The notes under the pieces: generated by a model
Databases searched by the model: none
Seen by the model: the letters and a program-made list of their open reading frames with translations, nothing else
Told to the model about the DNA's origin: nothing
Translations under genes and position numbers: made by a program
Assembly: GCA_015257125.1 (NCBI GenBank)
Contig: JABZKU010000002.1
Location: forward strand, 77,416 to 141,415
Source of the DNA: Prevotellaceae bacterium
GTDB lineage: Bacteria > Bacteroidota > Bacteroidia > Bacteroidales > Bacteroidaceae
Length of the DNA stretch: 64,000 nucleotides
Reading direction: 5' to 3'
In this document: positions 37,476 to 44,729 of the stretch, piece after piece
Position numbering within the stretch: position 1 is the stretch's first letter
Layout of the letters: every line of letters begins with the position of its first letter

Positions 37476-38474
37476 ATGGTAGTCCAAGATTCTCTCCCCC
37501 CTCGCCGCACAGTGCCCGATAGTGTGCGCACAGCTGCGCCCGTTCGTCACGATGTGCTCGTGATGGCACCGGCCGACTCGGCGGCGCAGGCGTTTTTCGG
37601 CGGCGAACCGGCCATTTTGCGCAAGTTCGTGCCCGAATCTACCGACCACTCGATGACCGTGCCTGCTTTTCGGCCGGCCGATGCTGCGGATGTGCCCGTC
37701 GATGCACATCTTTGGTCTCCCTTGGCGGATAGTTTACAGAAAGCTACGCCCTCCCATCGCACGATGGCAGTCAAGGGAGTAGCCGGCGATCCCGTGCCTT
37801 ACCGCTTGCGCCACGACGATATCGTGACTTCCACGCTCTTGGTGAGTTTTGTTCTCATGATGTGGGTCATTGCAGCCTCGTGGAAATTCTTGCGCGTCAT
37901 GGTGAAGGACTTTTTCTACCACCGCATTCGCCCGAATCTCTTTGCCGATCGCGTCGATACGGAGTTGCGCGGCCGCTTCTTCCTCGTGGCACAAACGTGT
38001 TTCCTGCAGGGCATCTTGTTTGTGGACTATGTGCAAGACGCGCTTCCCGAGACCTTCGAACAGGCTTCGCCCTATGGTTTGCTGGCCATCGGCACAACGG
38101 TGGTGGGCATCTACTATTTGTCGAAACTCTGTTTCTACAATTTCGTCAACAGCGTGTTCTTCGACACCGCGCACCGGCGGTTGTGGAACGACACTTACTT
38201 CGTTTCTATTCTTCTCATCGGCGTTATTTTGCTCCCGCTCACCTTATTGGTCGTATTCTTCGATTTGCCCTTTTCGCAAGCCCTCTCGGCCTATGTTTTG
38301 CTTATGGCATTTGTCAAAATACTCCTCTTATATAAGGCAAATCGCATATTTTTCAGTTCGTTCTCGGGCAGTTTGCACGTTATTTTGTACTTTTGCGCTC
38401 TTGAAATTGCCCCCCTTCTCTTTGCTTGGGGGCTGCTGGAAACGATCACCCAACATTGGATGTTCCCGCTGTAA
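37476..38474 (+). CDS. DUF4271 membrane protein
   Basis: A 332-residue Bacteroidetes-specific protein with a soluble Pro/Ala-rich N-terminal part (about 1-115) followed by about seven membrane segments. In many Bacteroidales it lies directly before hemD, as here (gap 17 bases), but its function is not known to me. The frame is open 13 codons further upstream from a GTG; MVVQDSLPPRR is the first ATG. A -7 box inside its 3' end may drive hemD separately. Confidence 0.82.
   Translation: MVVQDSLPPRRTVPDSVRTAAPVRHDVLVMAPADSAAQAFFGGEPAILRKFVPESTDHSMTVPAFRPADAADVPVDAHLWSPLADSLQKATPSHRTMAVKGVAGDPVPYRLRHDDIVTSTLLVSFVLMMWVIAASWKFLRVMVKDFFYHRIRPNLFADRVDTELRGRFFLVAQTCFLQGILFVDYVQDALPETFEQASPYGLLAIGTTVVGIYYLSKLCFYNFVNSVFFDTAHRRLWNDTYFVSILLIGVILLPLTLLVVFFDLPFSQALSAYVLLMAFVKILLLYKANRIFFSSFSGSLHVILYFCALEIAPLLFAWGLLETITQHWMFPL
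38388..38395 (+). promoter_or_regulatory. possible internal promoter before hemD (TACTTTTG)
   Basis: TACTTTTG followed by CGC lies in the last codons of the DUF4271 gene, about 95 bases before the hemD ATG. It could also be coincidence within coding sequence. Confidence 0.35.
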
Positions 38475-38491
38475 CCGTCATACTCGCGAAG

Positions 38492-39223
38492 ATGATCAAA
38501 AAAATCCTCGTTTCTCAACCCGAACCGGCGTCAGAGAAATCTCCTTATCACGAAATTGCCCAGAACCTCGGTGTAGAGTTCACTTTTCGCCCGTTTGTCA
38601 AAGTCGAAGGGCTCGAAGCCAAAGAATTTCGCGCGCAGAAGATCAATATCCTCGATTATTCAGCCATCGTTTTCAACTCGCGCAACGCCATTGAGCACTT
38701 CTTCCGCCTTTGTAAAGAATTGCGCGTGACGCTGCCCGAAGAAATGAAGTATTTCGGTATTTCAGAAAAGGTGATTCTCTATATTCAAAAGTTCGTTCAG
38801 TACCGCAAGCGCAAAGTTTTCTTCGGAAGCAGCGGACGCTGGCCCGAACTCATCACCACCATGGCCAAGCACAAGACGGAAAACTATCTGATCCCCTTGT
38901 CTGAAGGCGTACCCTTGGAGTCGGCTGCTCAGCTCGACGCCAAAAAACTCAAGCACACCGAGTGCGCCATGTTCCGCACTGTGGAAACGAAGTTTGAAGC
39001 CGACGCCTATAAGGGTTTTGACATGATTCTGATCTTCACGCCCACGGGAGTTCACAGCCTGATGAACAACTTCCCCAACTTCGAACAGGGCGACATTCGT
39101 CTCGGCTGCTTCGGAGATGCCACGGCCAAAGCCATCGAAGAGGCCGGACTCCGCGTCGACCTCAAAGTAAGCGGGTCGATTGCCGAAAGCCTCGAAAACT
39201 ATATTCGCGAAGCCAACGCCTAA
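38492..39223 (+). CDS. hemD: uroporphyrinogen-III synthase family protein
   Basis: A 243-residue HemD-fold protein that would close hydroxymethylbilane to uroporphyrinogen III. Recognisable parts are KKILVSQPEP, FRPFVKVEGLEAKEF, IVFNSRNAIEHFF, MILIFTPTGVHSLMNNF and the final CFGDATAKAIEEAGLRVDLKVS. HemD sequences diverge widely; the Bacteroidetes gene order DUF4271-hemD-rnpA-yidD supports the call. No other haem-pathway gene is in the window. A strong hairpin separates it from rnpA. Confidence 0.88.
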   Translation: MIKKILVSQPEPASEKSPYHEIAQNLGVEFTFRPFVKVEGLEAKEFRAQKINILDYSAIVFNSRNAIEHFFRLCKELRVTLPEEMKYFGISEKVILYIQKFVQYRKRKVFFGSSGRWPELITTMAKHKTENYLIPLSEGVPLESAAQLDAKKLKHTECAMFRTVETKFEADAYKGFDMILIFTPTGVHSLMNNFPNFEQGDIRLGCFGDATAKAIEEAGLRVDLKVSGSIAESLENYIREANA

Positions 39224-39244
39224 CGGCTGCTTCGCCGCTCAAAG

Positions 39245-39311
39245 AGCCACCGACGTTCGCTTGCAACGCGCCCAGCGCGGCACAAAGCGCACGTCGGTGG
39301 CTTGCTTTTTT
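39245..39311 (+). terminator. terminator between hemD and rnpA
   Basis: Perfect 12-bp arms AGCCACCGACGT (39245-39256) and ACGTCGGTGGCT (39291-39302) are followed by TGCTTTTTTG. The rnpA ATG is only about 30 bases on, so rnpA depends on read-through or a hidden promoter. Confidence 0.8.
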
Positions 39312-39339
39312 GTTTCTCGCCGCTCGTCATCCCTCCGCC

Positions 39340-39774
39340 ATGTCTACTTCCGACTTCCCTCGTCGCTACACCTTTGGAAAACCCGAACACCTCTGTTTGG
39401 AACGCGACATCAATCAGTTGTTTTCGTCGAGGCAAAAATCCATCATCGCCTTCCCGTTGCGTCTGCTCATGCTCGTTGTGCCCTACAGCGGCAGCGGTCC
39501 GCACGCCAAGGTCTTGATTTCTGTCTCGAAGCGCCATTTCAAGCATGCCGTCGACCGCAATCGCGCCAAACGCCAAGTGCGTGAAGCCTATCGCCTGCAG
39601 AAGCACCGGCTGCTCGAACACATTCCCGAGCAGAGCGCGGTGCATCTGGCCTTCATTTGGCTCTCCGACGACCCCATGCCCAGCGATTTGGTGCACAAAC
39701 GCATGCTGACGCTGCTCAACCGTGCGGCCGACCGTCTGCAAATGGGCGAAGCGCCGCAGAGCACCCCTCAATAA
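39340..39774 (+). CDS. rnpA: ribonuclease P protein component
   Basis: A 144-residue basic protein that helps the RNase P RNA cut 5' leaders from tRNA precursors. The RNR signature KRHFKHAVDRNRAKRQVREAYR is present, with the family start FGKPEHLCLERDINQLFSS. A longer frame starts 10 codons earlier; MSTSDFPRRYTFGK is typical. yidD follows after 38 bases, the almost universal pairing in bacteria. Confidence 0.95.
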   Translation: MSTSDFPRRYTFGKPEHLCLERDINQLFSSRQKSIIAFPLRLLMLVVPYSGSGPHAKVLISVSKRHFKHAVDRNRAKRQVREAYRLQKHRLLEHIPEQSAVHLAFIWLSDDPMPSDLVHKRMLTLLNRAADRLQMGEAPQSTPQ

Positions 39775-39812
39775 GTTTTTCTGCTTCTCTTAATCGCTTG
39801 TTTTTTCGCCCC

Positions 39813-40043
39813 ATGTCCCTCCTCTTTCGCTGGCTCACGCAGCTGCTCATCGCCCCTATTCACTTCTATCGGCACTTCATTTCGCCCTACACGCCGCCCT
39901 CCTGCCGCTACACCCCCACTTGCTCACAATACGCCATCGAAGCCCTGCGCAAACACGGCCCTTTCAAAGGACTTTGGCTCGCCGTGCGCCGCATTTTGCG
40001 CTGCCATCCGTGGGGTGGGCACGGATATGACCCAGTACCTTGA
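39813..40043 (+). CDS. yidD: membrane protein insertion efficiency factor YidD
   Basis: A 76-residue protein with the family core IHFYRHFISPYTPPSCRYTPTCSQYAIEALRKHG and C-terminal RRILRCHPWGGHGYDPVP; three Cys are conserved. It assists insertion of inner-membrane proteins. The gene lies inside the rnpA-yidD-tatD cluster, and only three bases separate its end from the next ATG. Confidence 0.96.
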   Translation: MSLLFRWLTQLLIAPIHFYRHFISPYTPPSCRYTPTCSQYAIEALRKHGPFKGLWLAVRRILRCHPWGGHGYDPVP

Positions 40044-40046
40044 ACT

Positions 40047-40628
40047 ATGGAGCAAAAACAACCCTTCTTTGATTTTCACACCCACCGCCTCGACACCCCA
40101 CCCGGCCAAGGCATCGTGAGTTTGCCACAATCCATCGTGCGCCGTCCGCAGTTGTGGCAGCCCCAACACGGCGCGTTCTATGCCGCCGGCATCCATCCTT
40201 GGTGGACAGCGGACGCAGATTTTGTGCTCGACGACTATCTCGATGCCCTTTCCCACCTGCTCACGCTGCCCGAAGTGGTGCAAGTGGGCGAATGCGGCCT
40301 CGACCGATTGCGCGGTGCCGATCTCGAAACGCAATGCGCCGTCTTTGCCGCACAAGTGGCGCTGTCCGAGCAGCATCACCGCCCGATGACGCTCCATGTG
40401 GTACGAGCTTTCGACGTCATTTTGGCGCTCCGCAAACAACTTCGCCCCCGACAACGCTGGACCATCCACGGCTTTCGCGGAAAACCCGCCCTCGCGCGCC
40501 AACTCCTCGATGCGGGTTTCGATCTAAGCTTCGGCTTCCACCACAATTCTGAGGCCTTGGCCATCACTCCGCCCGAACGTCGCCACTTCGAAACCGACGC
40601 CCTGCCCGAAGGCGAAGCCGAGGAATGA
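40047..40628 (+). CDS. TatD-family metal-dependent hydrolase, short form
   Basis: A 193-residue TIM-barrel hydrolase. Metal ligands are visible in FDFHTHR, GECGLDRL (Glu), LHVVRAF (His), IHGFRGKP (His) and FETDAL (Asp). TatD enzymes are DNases/exonucleases; at 193 residues this is shorter than the usual 260, as in other Bacteroidetes. It is the last gene of the conserved block; in many Bacteroidales tyrS would follow, but here the accessory region begins. Confidence 0.88.
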   Translation: MEQKQPFFDFHTHRLDTPPGQGIVSLPQSIVRRPQLWQPQHGAFYAAGIHPWWTADADFVLDDYLDALSHLLTLPEVVQVGECGLDRLRGADLETQCAVFAAQVALSEQHHRPMTLHVVRAFDVILALRKQLRPRQRWTIHGFRGKPALARQLLDAGFDLSFGFHHNSEALAITPPERRHFETDALPEGEAEE

Positions 40629-40847
40629 GATTGCCTCCCGCCGGAAAGCGACTATGCGAACCCTTGCCTTAAGTTTCTTGAAAAACATTGCAGAACACTT
40701 CCATTTTGGGTGAACTATTTCCTATACTTACCTGAGTTCGGTCTAAGCCTCTTCTCTAAAAATAAGGTTTGTCCGAAATTTGGAGTGAGGCCTCAACTAC
40801 CGGAAACCCTTTCTCAAAAGCGCACCGGCCTCCCACTTCAGCCCCCA

Positions 40848-40886
40848 ACGCGCACGCGTAGCGCGCGCGTCCGGCGTTTTTCGTTT
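40848..40886 (+). terminator. GC-rich hairpin with T-runs after tatD
   Basis: ACGCGCACGCGTA and GCGCGCGCGT can pair imperfectly and are followed by CCGGCGTTTTTCGTTTTTT. It marks the end of the conserved block, about 220 bases after the tatD stop codon. Confidence 0.4.
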
Positions 40887-40943
40887 TTTGCCTTCACCTC
40901 TTCACCACACGACCGTAAAAACCTATGAAACAACGACTTGCGT

Positions 40944-41052
40944 GTGAAGGCTTCACCACTTTTTCCTTCACCGGTGAAGGAAAAAAAAGGCATTTCCTTC
41001 ACACACAAAATGCACTGTATCAATGAATTGCGGGTGAAGGTGAAGGGTGAAG
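40944..41052. repeat. GTGAAGG heptamer repeats with a 26-bp palindrome
   Basis: The heptamer GTGAAGG or its complement CCTTCAC occurs at least six times, ending in GGTGAAGGTGAAGGGTGAAGG (41031-41051). Two copies meet as a perfect 26-bp palindrome at 40960-40985 (TTTTTCCTTCACC and its complement). The surrounding 900 bases (40629-41540) contain no gene I can support; the part 41055-41215 is G-rich and the part 41160-41300 purine/AT-rich. Confidence 0.6.
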
Positions 41053-41283
41053 GCAAGAAATTCGAACTCGCTGAGTGCGCGATGCGCAGGCGCGTGTCCG
41101 TTCGCGCGTAAGGCTGTGCGGAGAAGGAAACAGTGGGCGACACCGTGAGCGAAGGGACGGGCGTCTTTTCCAAAAAAGCGGGGAGAAAGAAGAGAAAAGA
41201 AGGGGCGTTTCGAAAGAAAGTCCACAATTTTTCATTCAATCTCTCCAGATTCTCAAGAAACTAAACATTTTTCACACAAAATA

Positions 41284-41315
41284 TTTGGCCATTCGAAACT
41301 AAATCATTACTTTTG
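41284..41315 (+). promoter_or_regulatory. strong promoter in the accessory region
   Basis: TTTG (41284-41287), 20 bases, TACTTTTG (41308-41315): one of the best matches to the Bacteroidetes consensus in the window. The first possible coding start downstream is at 41541, so it drives a leader or RNA of about 220 bases. Confidence 0.65.
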
Positions 41316-41520
41316 CACTCGATAAACACAACTTCCTTTCATTCCGCCGCACTACGGCGTCTATATAGCGCAAAGTCGAGATGCTGTCCTAACCATCCGA
41401 CGCAAACACTCTTTAACTTATAGAACTGGCGCGACTTCGCCATATCCCAACCTCTCGGAACAGACAAAAAACGCTACGTTCCGGCGCGGAGCGCGTCTTC
41501 ACACGACCGCGAGGAGATAT
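41316..41520 (+). ncRNA. candidate structured RNA or long leader
   Basis: Downstream of a strong promoter is a non-coding stretch richer in GC than its flanks, with short hairpins: GCCG-CACTA-CGGC near 41348, GGCG-CGACTT-CGCC near 41427, and CGCTAC...GG-AGCG near 41471. It may be an independent RNA, or the leader of the broken M50 gene. I do not recognise a known RNA family. Confidence 0.3.
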
Positions 41521-41540
41521 TATCGAAGCTACCCAATCCG

Positions 41541-41858
41541 ATGTTCATGCAGTATGCAATCATATTCTGCTGTATTGCCTTGGCGCTGACCATTCACGAA
41601 CTGGGGCACTTATCTTGCAGGGCGACTGTTCAACACGAAGATAAAGAGCCTCAATATCTTTGACGGCCTTGGTTTTCGTCTGTTCAGCACCCACGACAAG
41701 TGGTTCCTCCGCCCGATGGCGGTCAGATTGTGTTCGCTGCCTACAAGTGCATCGTTCGTCAGCCACCCAATGAGCGGTTCAAGATAATTGTGACTTTGGT
41801 TGGAATCACAGTACTGATTGCGAGTACCCCTTATCTTGTCATAGATGAGATAATATAG
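41541..41858 (+). pseudogene. wrecked M50 (site-2 protease-like) metalloprotease
   Basis: Fragments of one protein can be read in different frames. MFMQYAIIFCCIALALTIHELGH begins at 41541 and has the zinc motif HELGH. After one extra T (near 41612) the neighbouring frame gives LAGRLFNTKIKSLNIFDG and then GFRLFSTHDKWF. From about 41716 another frame gives DGGQIVFAAYKCIVRQPPNER and a final hydrophobic helix ending at TAG 41858. The DGG motif normally lies far after HELGH, so roughly a hundred internal codons are missing. The gene is dead: one frameshift plus an internal deletion. Confidence 0.7.
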
Positions 41859-41913
41859 GATTCTTTCTGATTCGCAGAGATATACAATTATTAAATCGAG
41901 AAATAAGACAACT

Positions 41914-43353
41914 ATGAAAGAGCTTAAGTGTCCAAATTGTGGTAAAGTATTCAGCGTGGACGAATCGGAGTATGCAACCATCGTCAACCAAGTGAGAACA
42001 GCTGAGTTTGAGGAAGACCTACACCGTCGTCTTGAAGAACTCTCCAAAACGAAAGACGCAGAACGAAACAACGCCGTGCTTAAGGCGGAGTCTGATTTTC
42101 AAAAGCAACTTAGCATCAAAGAAGCAGAGCTGATGAAAAAAGACGAAGAACTCGCGCGACTCAAGGTGCAGATGGAGGGTGTGGCGCAGTCGAAACAACT
42201 GGAGATGAACGAGCAGCTGTCTGTTAAGGACCAAGAGATTGCAAAGTTGCGTGAACAGGTGGATCGTATTGCGGAGTCTGCTCAGAAAGATGTAACCCTA
42301 AAGCTGGCAGAAAAGGAACAGGAGATTGTGCGTCTGCAGTCGACGATACAAAACAGTGAGCGTGAGCGTCAGGTGGCTGTGTTGGAAGAACGCAACAAGT
42401 CGGCTGAACAATTGAGCCAAAAAGAACGCACCATTGTTGAGCTTCAGGGAGCTGTGAAGGCTGCTGAGAATGACAAAACGATTGCTGTGAACAATGTGAA
42501 ATCACAATACGAGATCAGACTCAAGCAGAAAGAAGAGGAAGTGGAGCGTTATCGCGACATGAAAGCAAGACTGTCTACGAAGATGGTTGGCGAGACGCTG
42601 GAACAGCATTGTCAGATACTTTTCAACCAAAACCGTGCTTTCGCTTTCCCGAATGCTTATTTCGAGAAAGACAACGAGGTGGTGGACCACAGCAAAGGCG
42701 ATTTCGTGTTCCGCGACTTCGTTGACGGCACTGAGTATATCTCCATCATGTTTGAGATGAAAAACGAATCAGAAAGTGCTGGCACGAAGCACAAGAACGA
42801 AGAGTTCTTCGACAAACTCGACAAAGACCGCAAGAAGAAAAACTGCGAATATGCAGTGCTCGTCTCGATGTTAGAGCCTGAGAATGAACTTTACAATCAG
42901 GGTATTGTCGATGTGTCTTACCGCCATGAAAAGATGTTCGTCATTCGCCCACAATTCTTCCTACCCCTCATTGGTCTGCTTACCCAAGCCTCCAAAAAAA
43001 CGGTCGCCTATAAGAAAGAGGTGGAACTGGCTCGTCAACAAAACATCGATGTAACCAACTTCGAGAACAAGCTGCTTGATTTTAAGAACCGATTCGGCAA
43101 AGACTATCGACTGGCATCCGATAAATTCCGAGAAGCTATCAGCGAGATTGACTCCACAATCAACCATCTCCAAAAGGTTAGAGCCGCTCTCATCGGTTCG
43201 GAAAACCACCTCCGCCTGGCAAATGATAAGGCGGAAAGACTGACGGTGCGTTCACTCACGTACAAGAATCCAACTATGGCGGAAAAATTCAAAGAAGCTA
43301 GGGATGCAAATAAGTTGTCGAATGTAGAAACAGAGGAGGATGATGATGAATGA
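41914..43353 (+). CDS. DUF2130 protein: zinc-knuckle-like start, coiled coil, nuclease-like C-terminus
   Basis: A 479-residue protein. Residues 1-12 hold CPNCGK, followed by a long coiled coil (about 25-225, repeated KEAEL/KDQEIAKL heptads). The C-terminal DUF2130 domain (about 230-400) has ETLEQHCQILFNQ, GDFVFRDF and YISIMFEMKNES, an Asp...Glu-x-Lys arrangement like PD-(D/E)XK nucleases, then DRKKKNCEYAVLVSMLE. The family resembles RmuC-type DNA-end proteins; the activity is unproven. The tail is acidic (EEDDDE). It is the first of four co-directional accessory genes. Codon use is AT-richer than in the housekeeping genes. Confidence 0.82.
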   Translation: MKELKCPNCGKVFSVDESEYATIVNQVRTAEFEEDLHRRLEELSKTKDAERNNAVLKAESDFQKQLSIKEAELMKKDEELARLKVQMEGVAQSKQLEMNEQLSVKDQEIAKLREQVDRIAESAQKDVTLKLAEKEQEIVRLQSTIQNSERERQVAVLEERNKSAEQLSQKERTIVELQGAVKAAENDKTIAVNNVKSQYEIRLKQKEEEVERYRDMKARLSTKMVGETLEQHCQILFNQNRAFAFPNAYFEKDNEVVDHSKGDFVFRDFVDGTEYISIMFEMKNESESAGTKHKNEEFFDKLDKDRKKKNCEYAVLVSMLEPENELYNQGIVDVSYRHEKMFVIRPQFFLPLIGLLTQASKKTVAYKKEVELARQQNIDVTNFENKLLDFKNRFGKDYRLASDKFREAISEIDSTINHLQKVRAALIGSENHLRLANDKAERLTVRSLTYKNPTMAEKFKEARDANKLSNVETEEDDDE

Positions 43354-43442
43354 TTGATACAATTAGTCGATAAAGAGTTTGCGAACTATGCTATATTAGA
43401 TTATTGCTGTCCGTTAAACTTCAAAATGACACAATTTCCCTA

Positions 43443-43480
43443 TCCGCAATGTCCATCAATAGGCATTGCGGACTTCTTTT
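43443..43480 (+). terminator. hairpin after the DUF2130 gene
   Basis: TCCGCAATG (43443-43451) and CATTGCGGA (43464-43472) form perfect 9-bp arms followed by CTTCTTTT. It separates the DUF2130 gene from the phosphoesterase gene. Confidence 0.65.
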
Positions 43481-43521
43481 GGGAAAAACTATTGATTATC
43501 AACCCTAAACATTTTGTATCA

Positions 43522-44208
43522 ATGAAAAAGATTTTGGTTTTTGGCGACATTCACGGACGCAGCTTTTGGAAGGAAGTGATCATGGCAGAGCAGCCCACGC
43601 TGACCATTTTCCTTGGCGACTACGTGGTGAGTCGTGAGAACGTCAGTGAAGAGGCGCAGCTTGAGAATCTTGCCGACATACTGCAATATAAAGAGGAGCA
43701 CGCAGACGAGGTGATTCTCCTACGTGGCAACCACGACACGGAAGCAGCAGGCTATCGCTGGGCAGAGTGTTATCCTGACTTTGAGAGTAAGGAACTTTTC
43801 CCAACCAAGCGTTTTGAGCAACTCACACAGTGGATGCATCAGCAGGACGGAATCCTCTTCAGCCACGCAGGAGTGTCGCGCACGTTCCTTGCAGATTGTG
43901 GCATGACCATCGAGGATATGGAGCGATCGGCAGACCTCAACGACCCTCGCTTTGGCTTCACTCCCCTTGACGGCTACGACACCTACGGCAACTCCATTAC
44001 TCAGACACCGTTGTGGATTCGTCCCGACGCCTTGATCACCGACATGCCGCAGGGGCTGACACAGGTGGTGGGGCACACCACACAGAGCCAAGTGACGATG
44101 ATGGAAGACGAACAAGGCAATGAATTGTGGCTGTGCGACGCATTGAGGAAGGGTAGCTATCTCTGCATTGAGGAAGCTGAGTTTGTGGTAAAAGAATGGG
44201 TAGTATGA
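43522..44208 (+). CDS. PPP-like metallophosphoesterase
   Basis: A 228-residue calcineurin-like phosphoesterase. Motifs in order: GDIHG (residues 8-12), LGDYVVSREN (normally GDxVDRG, so one metal-site Asp is Val), RGNHDTEAAG, FSHAGVSRTF and VVGHTTQSQV. These are the PPP-type Ser/Thr phosphatase/ApaH-like order. The substrate may be phosphoprotein, dinucleotide or RNA end. The open frame extends upstream from a TTG at 43354, but MKKILVFGDIHG at 43522 is the natural start. Its TGA overlaps the ATG of the SprT-like gene (ATGA), indicating translational coupling. Confidence 0.85.
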   Translation: MKKILVFGDIHGRSFWKEVIMAEQPTLTIFLGDYVVSRENVSEEAQLENLADILQYKEEHADEVILLRGNHDTEAAGYRWAECYPDFESKELFPTKRFEQLTQWMHQQDGILFSHAGVSRTFLADCGMTIEDMERSADLNDPRFGFTPLDGYDTYGNSITQTPLWIRPDALITDMPQGLTQVVGHTTQSQVTMMEDEQGNELWLCDALRKGSYLCIEEAEFVVKEWVV

Positions 44209-44645
44209 GTCTGAAAGTGGAAAAAATAAACAACAGGTGGTATGTTAATGGTGAACCATCAAAGACGCCTCGGGTGGACGACCTCAAGAAACAGTTTGAC
44301 GAACTTAACGAGGCCTATTTCGAAGGTGTGCTGCCACCATGCCGTATGTTTTGTACGACATCTCTAAATCGTCTTGCAGCCGTATGCCGACCTAGTCAAA
44401 AAGAGATTGTGTTCAATCGGAATTGGAGGTATATATGGACAGCATCACTGATCAGGAAAGTACTCATTCATGAGATGATACACCTTCATATACATTATAA
44501 ATATAAGAAGGTGGGACGCTGGCTGAACTCATTTCATCACATGTGGCCCTTCGCCTATGAGTGGTGGAAGCTCAACTGGAAATATCACTTGGGATTGAAG
44601 CTGCTGGAGCCCATCCCCATCAAAGGCATTTCGAAAGGGACTTGA
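44205..44645 (+). CDS. SprT-like zinc metalloprotease
   Basis: A 146-residue protein with the HExxH zinc motif in KVLIHEMIHLHIHYKYK (about residues 84-100) and a later His pair in FHHMWPFAYEW. This is the SprT-like fold (SprT, SPRTN relatives). SPRTN cleaves DNA-protein crosslinks in eukaryotes; bacterial roles are mostly unknown. Cys residues in the N-terminal part (CRMFC) are not arranged as a clear zinc ribbon. The start ATG overlaps the preceding stop codon; an in-frame ATG at 44196 is also possible. Confidence 0.75.
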   Translation: MSLKVEKINNRWYVNGEPSKTPRVDDLKKQFDELNEAYFEGVLPPCRMFCTTSLNRLAAVCRPSQKEIVFNRNWRYIWTASLIRKVLIHEMIHLHIHYKYKKVGRWLNSFHHMWPFAYEWWKLNWKYHLGLKLLEPIPIKGISKGT

Positions 44646-44729
44646 AAAGACTTGTATGATTGTTTGGATTCAGGCAAGGAGAGTCGTATAATAGTATTGA
44701 AAAACCAAAAAGCAGAATCGTAGAAGAAT

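Noticed and set aside
37476..38474. DUF4271 considered as a periplasmic TonB-like or rhomboid protein.
   Set aside because: No catalytic or TonB motif seen; gene order before hemD and the membrane pattern fit DUF4271.
40710..40928. A 72-codon frame after tatD.
   Set aside because: No family, low-complexity Arg/Ser tail, and it crosses the GC-rich hairpin at 40848-40886.
40629..41300. CRISPR array suspected from the GTGAAGG repeats.
   Set aside because: Repeats are 7 bases, irregularly spaced, without spacers of constant length, and no cas gene is in the window.
43354..43521. Longer N-terminus for the metallophosphoesterase starting with TTG.
   Set aside because: It overlaps the preceding stop codon and a terminator hairpin; the conserved MKKILVFGDIHG starts at 43522.
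44692..44699. TATAAT and TAGTATTG before the AAA+ gene as a promoter.
   Set aside because: The TTTG upstream is about 25 bases away and the box has a mismatch, so support was too weak to list.
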